A stretch of 64,000 bases of DNA from Sphagnum compactum (GCA_965153455.1 OZ234496.1:12826304-12890303), one strand, 5' to 3'. Numbered from the stretch's first letter, positions 49,561-64,000 are shown. Numbers and translations are program-made. Notes: generated from the letters alone by a model not told the origin.

Positions 49561-52500
49561 TTCCAATCTACCATATCCCTTACAAAACAATTTGAAACTA
49601 TATCAATATTTTAAAAATTCCAAAAACATTACAAAATAATAATATTAAAAACTAAATAACCTATTTAAAAAATTCATTCATTTTGAACCCCATCCCATAA
49701 ACATCACAAACCAAACAACCTAAGGTTAGAGTGAAATATTTATTTTTTGTTCATTTTTAGAAAACATGGCCAACATGAACTCATTTATACAAACTTTCAA
49801 CAATCTTCACAAACATATATAAAATTTTCAAAGTCCTAAATGACACAAACAATAACTGTTATGCCAAATGTCCAATTGATTTTTGAGACTAAATATGTCG
49901 TTTTTTCTTCTCGAATAATAACTATTTATTATAGCAAAAACTTCTTTTTTATCATACATTGAATTAGTGTAGCATAAAATTATTGAGGGAGGTCCTATCA
50001 TAGATGCCTCTTTTAACATAACAAAAATCTTACAATAATAAGTTGTCCATTTTTTACATTTGTTCAATTGCCTTCATGATACAACTAATAAATATCTATA
50101 CAAAATGGAGATTGATAACTTATTTTTTTGGGGATCAATGCAAATCTTTAGTCATTTGAGGTTTTGTATTACATGATTTATCAAGAAAATGTATCATGAG
50201 GTGTTTTGACATTCTACAATTTGCAAGAATATTGTACATGTAATAATCCATCTACTATTGCTAACATTTATTATTGTGTGTACTACAAGTTCAACACATA
50301 GTAATTAAATGGAATATCACAGAAATAATTAGTATAATAACAATTCAACTTTAGATTTACATGGGAATTCCCCACTATAGTAGCAAATTCCTCCATGCAA
50401 AAAAAACTACTTAAAGATCTAATCTCTTAAGCAACAAAATTGTTTATTGCAAGAAAACTTGCTTGAAAATATGACTACTTAAGCAACAATTCTTCAATTG
50501 CAAAAAAAAAAGACATGAGGATTTGATCCTTCGAACAACAAATTCCTCGATTGTAAAAAAAATTGCTTGAAGATCTAATATCTTGAACAACAAGTTCCTC
50601 AGTCAAAATTTTTTTGTTGAGTTTTAAAAAAATAAAAAATTCATAACACTTTATATTGCATGGGATAAATAACCCTAAAGATTCAAAACTCAAATATAAG
50701 GTGTTGATGAACTTGTTTTAATGACAATAGATTAAATCCCATAACCATGTCTGTAGACATATATATTACACAAAAAATGGTGTTTACTTCATAACTAATT
50801 ACTACAACAAAATATGACAAACATTCTTTAAAACCCAAGACCTAAGATACAATGTAAGACTCATGAATTATAATAAATAATATTATTGACCTATCGTTGG
50901 CCTTTACAAATCTAATATACATCATTGATTCTTAACACCACCTTATAAACATGAAAAATTTCAAACAATTTAAAGTTATAATTAAAATAAATAACTAGGA
51001 ACACATTCTACCTATGTGGGAGACATTTTAAACAATACCTTGTAATCAACTGATGTTTAAATTGTCATATGTTCATCTATTCAAATGTCAATCGTATTTA
51101 TTAAATTTGAAATGTACATTATTTGACTTTTTTTTGGGCATTAAAATTCCATTCAAACATCATCCTGATGAAAAAAATCATAGTGAATAGTGGCAACCAA
51201 ATTTAAAGAGAATTTTATGTTTACATATAGTAACAATATTCAAAAATTACAAGTCCATCATTATAATAAATATGGTTGAATTTATTCGAGTGCCTCTATG
51301 CTTGTCCACATTTCACATGTCTCAATATCATGTTGGATATTCATTCAAATGCCAATTGAATTTAATAACTTTCAAATGTACATAGAAAAAGGTTGCCAAA
51401 TAAAGAAAGGATGAAAAATAATATGAAAACATATGAGGGTAAGGCATGTTTTATGTATGCCTACCATCCTATAGTAACTATCATCTTGTGATAATTATCG
51501 TCATGTTGCAACTACCTTCTTCTACAAACTTGAAAGAAAAACCAATGTGCCTACAAACCTTTTGTAACTACTACCTACCATTTGTAGGCCTTTTATAACT
51601 AATGCTTACCATCCACAACACCTACAAACCTTTTGTAGCTGCTGCTTACTATTTGCATCAACTTTCTACCCTCCGTAAACCTCAAACACAGTAGCTACTT
51701 TCTTACTACTACCTTCCAATGGCAATTACCTTCCTACAACCAAGTCTACCAGATCTAAAATCATACAAAAGAATGATGCACAATCTTCCTCCTCAAAGGA
51801 TAAATAAAGAACCCAAGAAGGATATTTACGACACAAGGGTTGAATAGTTTTTATCTTCCTAGATTTTCTTATCCCTTTACATCTCCTTATCCTTTTAAAT
51901 CTTCTTATTTTAATCCATTCCACACATCTTAGTTAAGGGAAATTCATTCATCCCTTATCCACTTGGACTAATTAACCTAGATGGCTTCACCCTTAATAAA
52001 TAGAAGACGATAAGTAGGATATTTACCATTAGTAATTAAATAGATACTGGGATGCCCTTGTAAATGAATTAGATTAAGATATTATTTCTAGTAACTAATA
52101 TTATTTTTATTAAAATTCCTAAAATCAACTTCTCGTTATTTTGTCCCATGAAGGTAATTCATTGTATTGAGTGGTACTATTGTTAGAAAGCACTTTCACT
52201 CTAAAATCCTCTTGACATTTTTTGCCATCTAATGGTAACTACCATCCAATGACAATATTATTGTCTCTTAACACCCATAGTGTTAAAACAATTTTTTACT
52301 ATTAACATGTACTAAATTTTTTTAAAAAAAATACGAAGCACAAATGAAATAAAATGTTAAAAATAAAATAACAATAAAAAATAAAAAACAAATGGAAGGA
52401 AAAAATAAGAAAGTAGAAAAAAATGATTTGCCATACGAAATGGGGTTTCAGTAACCCATCACTTCCATGCCAACCAAAATTGAAGCACATTGACAATATG

Positions 52501-55500
52501 TTTTCATATACCAACAATACTCCAAAATTACAAGTCCACATAATAAATAACATGGTTGAAATAGTTCCAATGCCTTCTTTGCTTGTCCACATTTCACATG
52601 TGCCAATATCATGTTTTGTGCACATGCATATCACATATTTTGTATGTTTATCTTGCCATCCAAAAATGCTCAGTTAATTGCAATGTGCTCAGTGACATTA
52701 CAAGCTTCTTTGTTCCCACTCATGGTGGGTTTACTTTGTCATCAACCAAAGTTCTTTTTGGTTCTATTAAAATCAAAGACATATTTCCCTTACATGCATT
52801 TGGATAACAACCCATCAAATCAAGAAATGTAAAATGTGAAGCTTGAGTCATGCTAATGGTCTAAAGGTCTACAACCTAAAATCAATTAATAACCTTTAGT
52901 AGAACAATGAATTCATTCATGTCACCCAAGAAAGACCATCATGCTTTCTTATTATTCTTCACAAACTCAACAAAAATTCATGCTCTTCATTTCCATTCAA
53001 ATTAAATGCAATTTGGGGGAAAACTAAATTGCAAACTTTGCCAAGAAATAGGCAGCTATGAATCTTAACTCACAAGCCTTGAGTTGATAAGTTAAAAAAA
53101 GAATTGAAAAACTTCATGCATAACTTAATGCTTGCTCAAAACCTTGCTGCCAACTACACATTTGAAATTTTGCTAGAGTTTGAAGTCCATAATGTTGGCA
53201 AAGTGAAGACCAAAACTTATAAAAAAACACCAAAATGAAAGAAATCACAACATCAGCCATGAAATGTGTCAATTTGTTTTTTGAAATCATGGATTTGCTT
53301 TAAATCATGTGCTATTCTATATCCTACTCATGACAAGGAACCAAAAAAAAGAAGACAAAAAAGAATTTTGTAATCAACTCTTGTTATCAATTGTTAAATA
53401 TTTATTACAAAAACATTTTCTGTTGTTGCCCATCATGCATTTTATATATTGTTTCTCATTTTTCATTACAAGCAAATTGAACTTGCACACAAACAACCCT
53501 TTGCATGTTATTTTATCTTGTTTTGTGTGGTATTGTTTTACCCTATGTTCCATGTTGAGAAAAAAATAAAATTGAAAAAAGAACTGGTTTTAAGCAAATA
53601 TATAAACTATGAGTCATGATCTATGAAAAGTTTCAAGAATATGTATGAAAGCTTGGAGAATACATTTGTTTACAATAAACGTCCTTACTTGTAAACTTTA
53701 CTAAACAAAATTTTTAAAAAATTCCTTCTTTTCCTTGTAAATTGTAAGACAAGATCTGCATTCATAGATTTGTCTACAATTTCTTAATTTATCTTTTTTA
53801 ACAAAACATCCCAATCTAAAACCCTACCTTCAGATGTATATTCTGTTTTTCACAATTTCTTCTCCATCGAGAAATAAATATCAAAAGCGCGTCTTCTTGT
53901 TTGTGCTTTGAAGCAAACCCTGACATTTTCACCCTGATTTTGGCAACTTTGTTTCAGCATCTCAATTAAAATCTCAAAATAATAACAAGCGACATGGATG
54001 GCTCTGGAGCTGGCATTCTTGGCTTGGCCACACAGGCTGCCTCCACAACAATCATCTTATGTTGGGGAGCTTAAAAACATGCTGTTGATTTGCTAAATGG
54101 TTTGATTGGTCCGGTTTCAGTTTTATGGGTGAGGTTGGGAAAAAGCAAGTACCTAATCTTGGATGTGAGAAATACTCTTGCAGAGCCAGAGACACACACA
54201 GAGCATGGGTGGAACTACTCTAAGAGCAGCTCCACAGCTCCCCCAATGCTGGCCCAACTACAGAAAATTGGATGAAGAATAGTCAAAAAATGCCGGTTTA
54301 GCTCAGCAAAATGGTTTTGGCCCAGCACTTTCCCACAGCATGCATGCATGCTGAGGCTAGTACAAGACAAAGCTGAGCCTAAAACCTGTTGTTGATTGGT
54401 TTGATTGGTCCAGGTGGCTTGCTATTACTAGTTTCCCACCTCTTTGCACTCTCACTTTTACTTTTATGGCGAATTTGAAAAAAAAAAGAAAAAAAAGACA
54501 TAGGATAGCCTGCCCTATGACCGAACACCATCTATGATCGAACACTTTATGAATATCTTCCTCGTCTCTTCTTCATTTTGAGTGATTTAAAATGTTATGG
54601 GAGCGCTAACTTTAGGCAATGGAGTAATTATTATAGAAGAGCAAGAAAGAAAAATAAGCTTTTTCAAGTTATAAAACGCATTTTTCTTCTCTTTTGTTCT
54701 CTTCCACCCCTCTTACTTTCAATGCTCATAACTTTCTCATTTCTTGTTCAATTTAAGTGATTTAAAGTGCTATAAGAGCGCAACCTTATGATTTACAAAT
54801 CATCTTGGAACCATAAAGGCAATAGAGCGACTTTCAACGACTTTTTTGGGTGTTCGGTAATAGTCTCCCAAGTGTGCGGTGGGTTTTTCGTTTCCACCAT
54901 TTGTCCCGCCCCCCCCCCCTACTTTGGAGGGTCATATATGACTCATTTCTTCATCATTTTCAACTTTCAGTGGGTGCACAAATAGTAAGGCTACAAATTC
55001 CTCTTTGGGCATGAAATTCGAAGGAGCACTCTCTCTCCAGAAGTTCACAGACCTCTGAGACAGTCACTAAGTGTTGGGTGACCAGCCTGGTTAACCTCAC
55101 TAAACTTGGATGTGAGAAACAATTTTGCAGGGTCACATACTGAGCACTCTAAGTAGAACATAGGTCAAAATTTGAAAGTTTGCACACTACCTCCCAATCC
55201 TCACATGCTATTACACCAGACTAGTGAAAATTTACAAAACCTTTAAGAAAAGAGAGACACCCAGATTCCTCTGTAAGTGCACATGCTCATTCCATTATTT
55301 TCCTCGATCTAGGCCATCAGAGTACTTGTCAAATTGCCAAATTTCTTCTCCCTTCATAAAACAAGGAGTGTGTCACACTGTGGCCTTGCCATTTTACATT
55401 AAAAAGTGTCTTAAGGCAAAAGAAGAAGAAGTATGGAAACTCAAATATTTCACCATGCAAAAATCTACCTAATCTTCAAAAAATCCTCTAAAAGAAACCA

Positions 55501-57890
55501 AAAAAATCCTTCAAAATATTATAACTCTGTAACTAATGTCAAGTTTGAACACAAGCCAAAATATCATCTTTCAAAAATCTTCATATAAAAATAGACCTAT
55601 TATTATTACCTAGTAGGGGCCAAAATCCCTTAAGCTACTATACTCTATAATGAACCTAAACACAATTTCCTTGCCTTGGTAGGCAAGGCCAACAAACATA
55701 CATTCTCCTTCTCACATTTGAATTCAAATAAGTTTTTGGTTTTTTAAACCCAGGGTTTTATAAAATGATAATAAATCCTACATAAAATGTCAAAATTGAC
55801 TCTGAAATATGTATAGAAATATTTTATGAGATTGATCTACAAAACTTCAGACTTCAGTGACATATGGATATATGCAAGGGACATGACCTATTTTTACTTC
55901 ATTTGTAATCATGGATCCCCAATTGTGGTTGTGTTTATGAACACACATATTAGTTTTAGTTTATCTTCTAAATAATTGGAACCATGTACCTATCATGTAC
56001 CTATCCAAATTTAACCAAATTGTCTTTCACATGTATAGAACACATTCACCTAATATCAAACTCATCCCCAAAAAAACAAAAAACAAAACAAAACAAAACA
56101 AATTACCCCCAAAAAAAAGACACATTAGTGTGAAAAGGGAAATGATATTGAATGATCTTTAGCTTGAGAAATTACATTATTTGTGAATAATGTTTACCAT
56201 TTTAAAATTCAAATGCCCAATAATCATGATGGGCATAATAAATGGAGTGCCAAAAAGACATGGAAATAGCTTAACAAGTAGCAAGAGGTTCCAAGATGTA
56301 CTTCATATTATTTTAATTTTCTTCCCTTTTCTTGAGAAAATAATTTTGTTCCAAAGACTCCAAAAGCAAAACATTTATGATGCCTTTAGAAGAAGGGGGA
56401 ATCTAATGGCCCTTAAAACTTCAAGGAGTTGTTAAATGCCCAAAAATGCAATATATACCTTCATGAAAGAAACCATGTGTTGGTGAAACCTCAATGGGTG
56501 AGGTTGGGTAACCAAACCAAGAGCTAGTGCTACAACCCCATTTTGAAGCCAACTCTTGATGGAGTAGTAGCACCTATGTATGGAAAGAATTTTCAATCAT
56601 GTTGCCCTCAAATGACTTATGGTTGAGAGCTTTCACATAAAAATTATTGCCTCGACATATCGCAAGATTCCCATGAATATTATTAGAAGGATGGCCCATT
56701 AAAACATATTTTATTATTTTATTATTTTTGAACAACAACTGACTTTGCTAGCTTCTTGAGCCAATTTGACATGAATTTGGTATTTTTATAAAAAAAAAGT
56801 TTAAACCAAGTTTTGAATTGGCTTGTGCAATGTCTTCTAAGAACATAAGTCTGAAGGAAAAGCAAGCAAGGAGTGAAAAAGTTTATCCAATGGTCCCAAC
56901 CGTCCTTCATCTCTTTTACGACTTGGGCTTGAATATCTACAACACGCATTAACAAGAGACTATAAGTATAAAACATACAATGAAACCCAATGATGCCATT
57001 GTGTGTAATTTGAAAACTATTTACAACCAAACACAATGCAAACAAATCTTTGAAAACTTTAGTTTTAGGGAATAGTTTTAGATAGACCTATCCTCTATTT
57101 GTAACTTTTTGAAGTGGACAATGTAACATTTTAATTTTGGAGAACCCTCTTCAGCCTAATGTACTATATAAGGCACATTTTGTTTTGTGGGTTGACAATT
57201 AATTTGGGAAATATGATTCAAATATTCCAAAGGCTTTTACTTTACATGATGGGTGGAAATTACCCTTTTGTGAAATGCAATATGAAAATATGCAAGCAAA
57301 AGTCCATTGATTTAAGAGAATAGCTTTTTAATTTTCATATCTATTGCATGTCATGATTCATATCTTAAACATCCCAACCATAAGTCTTTTAAAAACATGA
57401 GGTAATACAATGAACCCAATTTCATAAGTGAAGAGTACAAAGGACCATTAGGCAATTTGACCAATGTATCTGAAATCAAAATAACTTTGGAATTAAAGAG
57501 TTTTGAAACCCCAATTTTCAATTTTCTTATGGTCATTGTTTTCCCGATCTATTTAATAAAACGTACATTTGTGCCATAGACCAATGTTGTAACCTAATAT
57601 CATAGGGATAGGGATAAGTGATCCAAAAGTGTTTATGGATTCTAATTTGGATGAAAAAATCAAGTTTTGTTTTTGCAATCAAATCTTTTGCTGTTTTTTG
57701 TTGGACCCCATGGACACATAATATATTATGAATTCAAGACTAGATGGAAAATTGAAACAATGAAGAAGATTCTGTAATATGTTTGAAGCAATTGAATAGA
57801 TCCATTAAATAGCATTCAATCAAAGGTATAAAACAATGGGAATTTTTTAAATGGGTTGATATGAATTGAATAATGTACACAACCACATAC
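49561..57890. other. Gene-free AT-rich DNA, probably with the last helicase exon near its right end
   Basis: No recognisable gene. A minus-strand open stretch at 49828-50067 (EASMIGPPSIILCYTNSMYD) lies just upstream of the Helitron and could be an unrelated scrap. At 54572 and 54747 the phrase gtgatttaaa(a/g)tg recurs in a diverged repeat about 176 bp apart. Simple runs: C9 near 54911 and (AAAAC)n near 56077-56100. The terminal exon of the helicase should lie below 57889, but I found no convincing acceptor plus coding match. Confidence 0.45.
50388..50605. repeat. Diverged minisatellite, about 60 bp x 3.5
   Basis: Units built on agcaacaaattcctcaattg, a run of A, and ttgcttgaagatctaat occur from 50388 to 50605, with small length changes. 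Non-coding. Confidence 0.65.
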
Positions 57891-60800
57891 CTTCTAAGAG
57901 GGATTTTATTTGAACATGAATATATGTGGTCTTCTTCTTGTCCCCAAGATGCACCATTAAGCCCGTCACTTTTGATAGAATCATTGTTGCTATGAATTAA
58001 TTCCAACACCGCCATGCTCACTAACTTTCCTCGAGAATATAAATCAAAATGAGGCTCAACAAGCTTTCGAGAAAACAATGACTCCAATTGTTTGCGCAAC
58101 TCCTAACTTGTCCACAACACAATATCATGAGTAAGTCCATTGCCTACATGTGATCTCAAGAGAAGAATCTCTAGCAAAAAGCTCAATTTAACAAGTCCAT
58201 GTGTTGGTCTAATACGGTTATTTCTTGACAAATTATTTCTTGATGTTTTTTAATAGTATTGAACTCAATGCTACATATTCCATGCTAAGATCCATGGGGC
58301 CGTGACCCATGATTTGAAATTTGAAATTTTGGTAATTCCATCATGAGTCACTTAATGCATTTGAAATTGGATATTGAAAAACATTGTGATTAGTTCTAAC
58401 TTTTGATGATCATTTTAACAAAATTCTAAATTAACTTCAATCACAAAGGAGGAGGAAAAACAAACACACTTGCACAATCGTCATTGCTCTTCTTGAGATT
58501 ACAAACTTCAAAAACCCTCCCATCATGGTTACTAAATGTTTGTCCTTCATGCAATGTAGGCTTCCTCCAAACATAAGCAATGCATAGTCGGACACAATTG
58601 TCAAATCTTGCACATAGCATGTGCCTTGAACCTTTGTGGTATAGACGAGCCATGGGTGTGGGAAAAAATCAGTTGGGGAGATCACGGATGATGCCTTGGG
58701 TTCGACTCTACCATCATTTTTGGTATAGAATGTTGTGCAACTACCATGAGTCTTACATCGAACAACATTTGGGAAAAGACCGGCACATAAAATAGCTTTC
58801 ACCATTGCCAAGTCGTGACTATTTGTATCATACTTGACCTACCCATGCAACCCTACCCAAAATTCAAAATGATGTAGTTGAGGGCTAAAATCTTGACCTA
58901 CTATGAAAATCATGAAGAAATGAAACAAATGAAAATAACTTTCAGAAATGACAATATGATTTCTCTTCGTGACTCTACATAACATAAGGTCCCAAATGGT
59001 TGTTGAGGGTTGTCTAGTATTATTATTCACATTTTATTCCAATGTTTGAAATTTTATTTATTTGTCAAAATTGAACTATATAGGTCACATTAGTTTTGTT
59101 TCGATTGTTTCTATTAAGGAAAATATTGACTGGGTTATTATTTCTTTTTATTTAATTATGAAATTAAAAGGTTTATGATTCTTAAGGTGGATGCGTGACT
59201 TAATCTTTTAGTTTGCACCAAAACTTCAAATAGATCTTAATTGGGGAGTATTTATGCCTAATTTGACCTCAATAAAATCCATCTTACTCACATGTTGTGC
59301 ATGGATTTTGTCAATGAAGTTCATATCAACTAGTATATTCAAGAATTGATGTTGAATGCCCTCAATCATTTTCAATGTTGGCAATGACAAAAAATTGTCC
59401 CAACAATAGCTAAGTTCAGCGCCATTTTGTTTTGCATCTTGCCATCCTTGGTATGCCTTTAGTGTTGCAATATGGTCACTACTCACAATATTACCCACAA
59501 CCCAACCCCAACCCCACCATGGATAACATTGCAAGGTAATACTAATTGTGTTTTGGAATAAAATGTTTTCATGTAATTTGAAAGAGAACTACTTAGTCAT
59601 TGAAATCAACAAAAATCTATGCAAGGATTATATAGCTTTTAAGAACTTCTTTCAATATTGAATAAAAAAACATTTATCACCAAGACTTTCATGATGATTT
59701 TCATTTACCTTTGATGATTGTTAGCAAACCACTTGTGGGCTTCATTGGCCCTATCTTTGTATTCAATTGGATGAACAAATGGGTCGTGATAAACCATTGC
59801 ACTTGCTATGATAAGAGACGGCCTCATGCAACGGAATATAGGTCCCAACAAGATAATTTTCCCAATCCTTGGATCCACCGGTAGTTTTGCTAAGTGATGC
59901 CCTAAAAATTATGTTCATCATAGAAATTAATTAATCAATAATAATATCCAACAAAACATAAGCAAGTTCTATTTATATTTTCATTACCATTTTGTCCACA
60001 TGGTCAATGCTACTTTTGTGGCCTTATGCTACCAATTAAATTTGGACTTCATGAAGGCAAGTTTGAACATACATATATTTTAAGTTGTGGAATGTTGGTT
60101 ATGTGTTCATAATTTTAATGACCATGTGTGGACATCATGAAGCCAAATAACTTTAAAACAAATTATTAACATAATTAAGAGTTTTACCGAGCGGTGTCAA
60201 AACTTCCTCTCCATCCATGGCTCCAATAGCAATAAGTAAATCAATTGCATTTTGTAGATCACATAGATTTGGAGGTTCCATTGCCTTCTTGAGAAAGTGT
60301 GTTATGCTTCGAGGGCATATTAAATTCTTCAATTGAAGACACAATTCTGGTAAAGGCTTTCGCAATATTTCCGGAGTTTGGTATTCAGGCATGGTGTTGT
60401 AAATCAACTTAGGGAATAGATGGTAGCATGTGCCCGCAGTAACTCGTCCAGCCCGACCTTTCCTCTTCACGTGTTGTACAAGATTTTACTTTAGTTTTTC
60501 AAATTTGTGATATATAAAAAGATTGGCAATTTTTTTAAATAAAAGCAAGCAAAATTAGTCAAATTTACAATTTACACTTTTTTTTAAAAAAAATCTGCAA
60601 TTCTTTTCAAGTAAAATTTGATGTTATACATGTAATTAATTGCAATGGATCATGCAAATTCATAATTACATCCATACACATAAAGTCTATTAGCTTTTCG
60701 AATGACTATTCTTTTATATGATTTTGACCCAATATATTGTCAAATGAATAAGTTTTATGTGTTGTTGTCTTGATGGTTGTCTAACTAGTACCATCTAAAT

Positions 60801-63800
60801 GCTTTTTACTTTACTCATTTTCTCATGCATTCTATTAAATTTTATAATAACATGTGATGGGTTAATCATCTAGATATACGAAAATTTATATATAACTATT
60901 TCTAACTTTTATGAAGTTCATATATTTTGTGCTATCACATTTTGAAGTAGGATCTAAGCAACAAATTTTGGAGCTTAACAATTTTCATATTGCGCGCTAA
61001 AAAAATTTCAAACTTATCATCCATTAGAGTGAAGTATTTGACCTGATTCACGGAGGCTTTTGAAATCCATGATGGTTGTAAGCATGCGAGTTTGTTGAGA
61101 ACATCATAGCTACTATCTTTGGCCTTCCCACAATCAATAACATATGCAACATCTTCGATGGTAACACTAGTTTCCGCAATGTTGGTGGACAAGATAATTT
61201 TTCTGTATAATAATAAAAATGTCCAACAACAAAAATAAATAAAGAAATTTAGTGGGTTTGTACAAAAAAAAATCATCTTTATACTTGATGAGAAGGATCA
61301 ATTTGTGTGTGCCATGGTCTTACATTAAAGATAAAAATATTTATCAATATTCAGCAACAACTAGTAAGTATCTCATCAAAATTAATTGAAATCAAAAGGG
61401 AAAAACATCTAAGATTTTTTTTTAAAATTGGGCTTGTTTTAAAGAAAGCCTAGATAAGACATGAGAATGTTTTAGGGGAAAAAAAATGCATGATGAAAAT
61501 GAAGTATTATTATTATTTTTTTAATTTTATTTTTAAATTGAGGGATCAAGTGATGTGCTCATTGCTTACTGCACACCAGGTGGTGGCAATTGAAATATCT
61601 CAGACTGGTTAATGGTTGGCATGGATGAATGTAAGGGCAATAAAAGAAATCGAGTTCCATCCCTTAACATGGCATTTGCCTTTAATTGGTCTATTAGCTT
61701 TGCAATCTCATCCCACCCTGGTAAGAACACAAGGATTGCACCAGCCGAAGAAGAACTTGTGTTATTTGTACAAATGTGTTCGATTATGACCTCAACCTGC
61801 AAAACATATGCACCATATTTCTTGGGTTCACCATTGTCTTTTTTCTACAAAGCATGAGATTTTTTTAATACTTGGATTTATTTATTTATTTTTCCACATT
61901 TCAAGAAATTTCGCACTTCGCTACTTGTAAGCCATAAAATATCTTAGTCAAATTTGATATAGTTGAAAATACATGAAAAACCCTATTTGAAATATATATT
62001 GGAATATGACTTGTCAAATGAAAGAAAAACAAAACAAAACAAATAATGGAATGAAAATTTCGAGTCTAAAATCAATATGAAGTAATTTACTAAAAAAGAG
62101 TCCATGCATGGGATCATATTATAGCCTAAATCTTACTTCACATTCCATTTTGAACTTAATTAATGTGTATATATATATATATAAAGTGCAAAGGGTTTAC
62201 AATTGACAAAAAAAAACTTGTAGATGTCAAAAGATCTTTATATAATGAGTATGACATCACAAGTTGAAATTTACAAGCTCAATGGGCTTCCGATTGAAAA
62301 TTTCAAACATGATAAAAACATCTAATTAAAAAATTGCCTAGCAAATCTTATTTTATGATTTGATTTAATAATTTAAATAACTAATGCAAAACAAAAGTAA
62401 ACTTCTCATGATCAAACCCCAAATTCACTAACATTTGCTAGCTAAGCATAGAAATAATTATCAATTAAAAAAGAAAAAACTTTTGGAAAGAAGGTCAAAT
62501 TGGAGAAATAAAACTCACCAACTGGAGATCAACTTGTTCTCCCATCCAAGCTTGAAGTGATAGTTGAGTGGATTTGCTATAATTTGCAAACATTGTATCA
62601 ACATCGACATCCTAAACATAAGAGCATCTAGATTGATCAATGTTTATGACTGAAATCCCAACTTACTCCATTTAGTTCTTTCCATTTGCAAGGGGTTTTA
62701 AAAGGTTCCAATAGTTAAGGCAATACCATGATTAAAACATTTAAATTATTATGTAATTGTGACATGTAAAGGCCTAATGAGTACATCGAGAACTTGATTT
62801 GCTTTAAATACCTTAAAGATTGGATCCACTATTTTTTCATCTCTTTGTCCATCTCCTGGGTAACTTGTTGCATCACCTTTTATGACAAACTTGGTGAGCT
62901 CTAACACATCTTCCAAAAACAATTCCTTCACAGGAAACATAAAGCCCTATGGCATACAAAAAATTGTTTCAATTTTTGGAAAACTTTTACAAGAAACATG
63001 TTCATGTAGTGAATCATTTGAAAGATTATAAGCACCTTGTTCCAATGCAAGATAATGGTAAAACAAGCTAGCAAATGCATGATCATTTCCAATAGACTCA
63101 ACCAAATGAACTTTCAAATTCTTATTTCTTTAGAAGGTTAATAACATACATACAGGAATATTCATCATGGCCGCACCACCAAAGTAGTGAGAAAAGAGCT
63201 CAACATTGAAAGTAGCACTCATCAATATGACACGAAGGTTTGGCCTTCGTGGGATTAATTCACGTAAAATGATGATGAGGAAGTCTTCATTCATACCACG
63301 TTCATGGATTTCATCAACCACCACATGGCTTACATCCAATAATAGGGGCTCCTTCAACTAAACATTTGACAACTTGTACATTAGATCAAGCCTACATGAT
63401 CCAAACAAATGCATTATTTGATTATTTATCTACATGAAAGGATTGTGAAAATGTATTTCACTATGCATAAACAAAAAATCACAAAAATCTTGCAGCAAAT
63501 ATTTGCCAATCAAAATAATGCAACAATTCATGAACATGCAGGAACAAATGGTGTATTGCAACATAAGAAAAGACAAATGAAAGATCATTCCTATAAGGAA
63601 AAGGATGAGTAAAGGTCATACAAGACGATGAAGAAAAATTGGAGTAGTGCAAAACAATAGGCGAGTTTGTGTGGAACATCTTGTTTCAAGATGAATTTGA
63701 TAGCCCACACTTTGTCCCAAGGCATCACCTCTTTCAATGGCGACACGTGTGGCTAAAGAAATGGCAGAAATCCTTCGAGGTTGGGTGCAAATTATGTTGC

Positions 63801-63897
63801 ATTTTTCTCCTCTTCCATTTTTTATTGCATCCTCCAACAAAAACATTGGTAGTTGGGTTGATTTCCCACAACCCGACTCCCCACATACCACAACCAC
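57891..63897 (-). CDS. DExH-box RNA helicase, DHX36-like, partial, 11 exons
   Basis: A DEAH/RHA-type ATP-dependent RNA helicase. Minus-strand exons: 63622-63897, 63154-63357, 62812-62946, 62519-62611, 61570-61796, 61043-61202, 60188-60464, 59709-59901, 59292-59478, 58470-58838 and 57891-58102. All junctions are GT-AG and the frame stays open for 777 codons, so the gene looks intact. Motifs in order: GESGCGKS (I), TQPRRISA (Ia), DEIH (II), SAT (III), [11 protein letters not shown] (IV), [11 protein letters not shown] (V) and QRKGRAGR (VI, usually QRRGRAGR). The HA2 region follows ([14 protein letters not shown]) and then the OB-fold region ([26 protein letters not shown]). This matches plant DExH1/3/5-type proteins related to DHX36, which act on structured RNA. 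The first exons lie beyond 64000: the acceptor at 63898-63900 precedes VVVVCGES. A donor at 57889-57890 implies one more exon I could not find. The acceptor at 58838 could instead be 58832, with the same frame. Confidence 0.95.
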
Positions 63898-64000
63898 CTA
63901 CCACAACATGTGCATCAAATTTTTTAATTTAAACTTTAGAAAATAAATCTCTTTACCTTTGTTCAAAAAATGATTTATTCGTACTAACCACATTCATATT
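63898..64000 (-). other. Intron of the helicase gene
   Basis: The sequence upstream of the acceptor at 63898-63900 is AT-rich and not coding. It should be the intron before the motif I exon. The exon encoding the upstream part of the helicase core is outside the window. Confidence 0.7.

Noticed and set aside
52302-52634. 110-residue minus-strand ORF with a hydrophobic, phenylalanine-rich end.
   Set aside because: The hydrophobic end comes from a run of A-rich triplets, and the sequence resembles no membrane protein family I know.
1-64000. Search for CRISPR arrays, operons or bacterial-type defence genes.
   Set aside because: All recognisable genes are spliced plant genes or plant transposon relics. 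The tandem repeats lack the regular repeat-spacer form.

Overview
The window is nuclear DNA of a land plant. It has spliced genes with GT-AG introns, a plant-specific WRKY transcription factor with the group IId layout, a plant-type VTI1 v-SNARE, a DExH-box RNA helicase cut into many short exons, and decayed plant transposons. AT-richness, short to moderate introns, and Helitron, hAT and trihelix relatives that I associate with mosses and other non-flowering plants suggest a bryophyte or another early-diverging lineage. That placement is inference, not proof.

Layout: (1) 119-1038, minus strand: the first three coding exons (117 residues) of a VTI1-family Qb-SNARE. The SNARE motif and membrane anchor lie off the left edge, and a probable 5'UTR intron lies upstream. 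(2) About 2.25-19.3 kb: gene-free DNA with fold-backs, short tandem duplications, microsatellites and long C or G runs. (3) 19.35-20.17 kb: about three and a half copies of a roughly 230-bp repeat, then three W-box sites, a pyrimidine-rich leader and the intact three-exon WRKY IId gene (21212-23754, plus strand, 446 residues). (4) 26-57 kb: a graveyard of mobile and gene relics. It holds a trihelix (Myb/SANT-like) pseudogene, a CATGG/TTAA-rich array that reverses orientation and contains a 1,087-bp solo LTR with a 5-bp target duplication, a cluster of G-rich and tandem repeats, an unrecognised coding relic near 34-35.4 kb, a hAT transposase relic (39.2-41.1 kb, minus) and a Helitron Rep-helicase relic (45.6-49.6 kb, minus). 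(5) 57.9-63.9 kb, minus: eleven in-frame exons of a DHX36-like DExH-box helicase whose first exons lie beyond the right edge and whose last exon I could not place.

The three live genes (membrane fusion, transcription, RNA remodelling) have no evident shared pathway. They are separate loci divided by repeat-rich DNA. I found no operon-like or defence-like system. The items most worth a second look are the unrecognised 34-kb relic, the W-box and tandem-repeat block at the WRKY promoter, the changed zinc-cluster residue in the WRKY protein, and the inverted array with its clean solo LTR.
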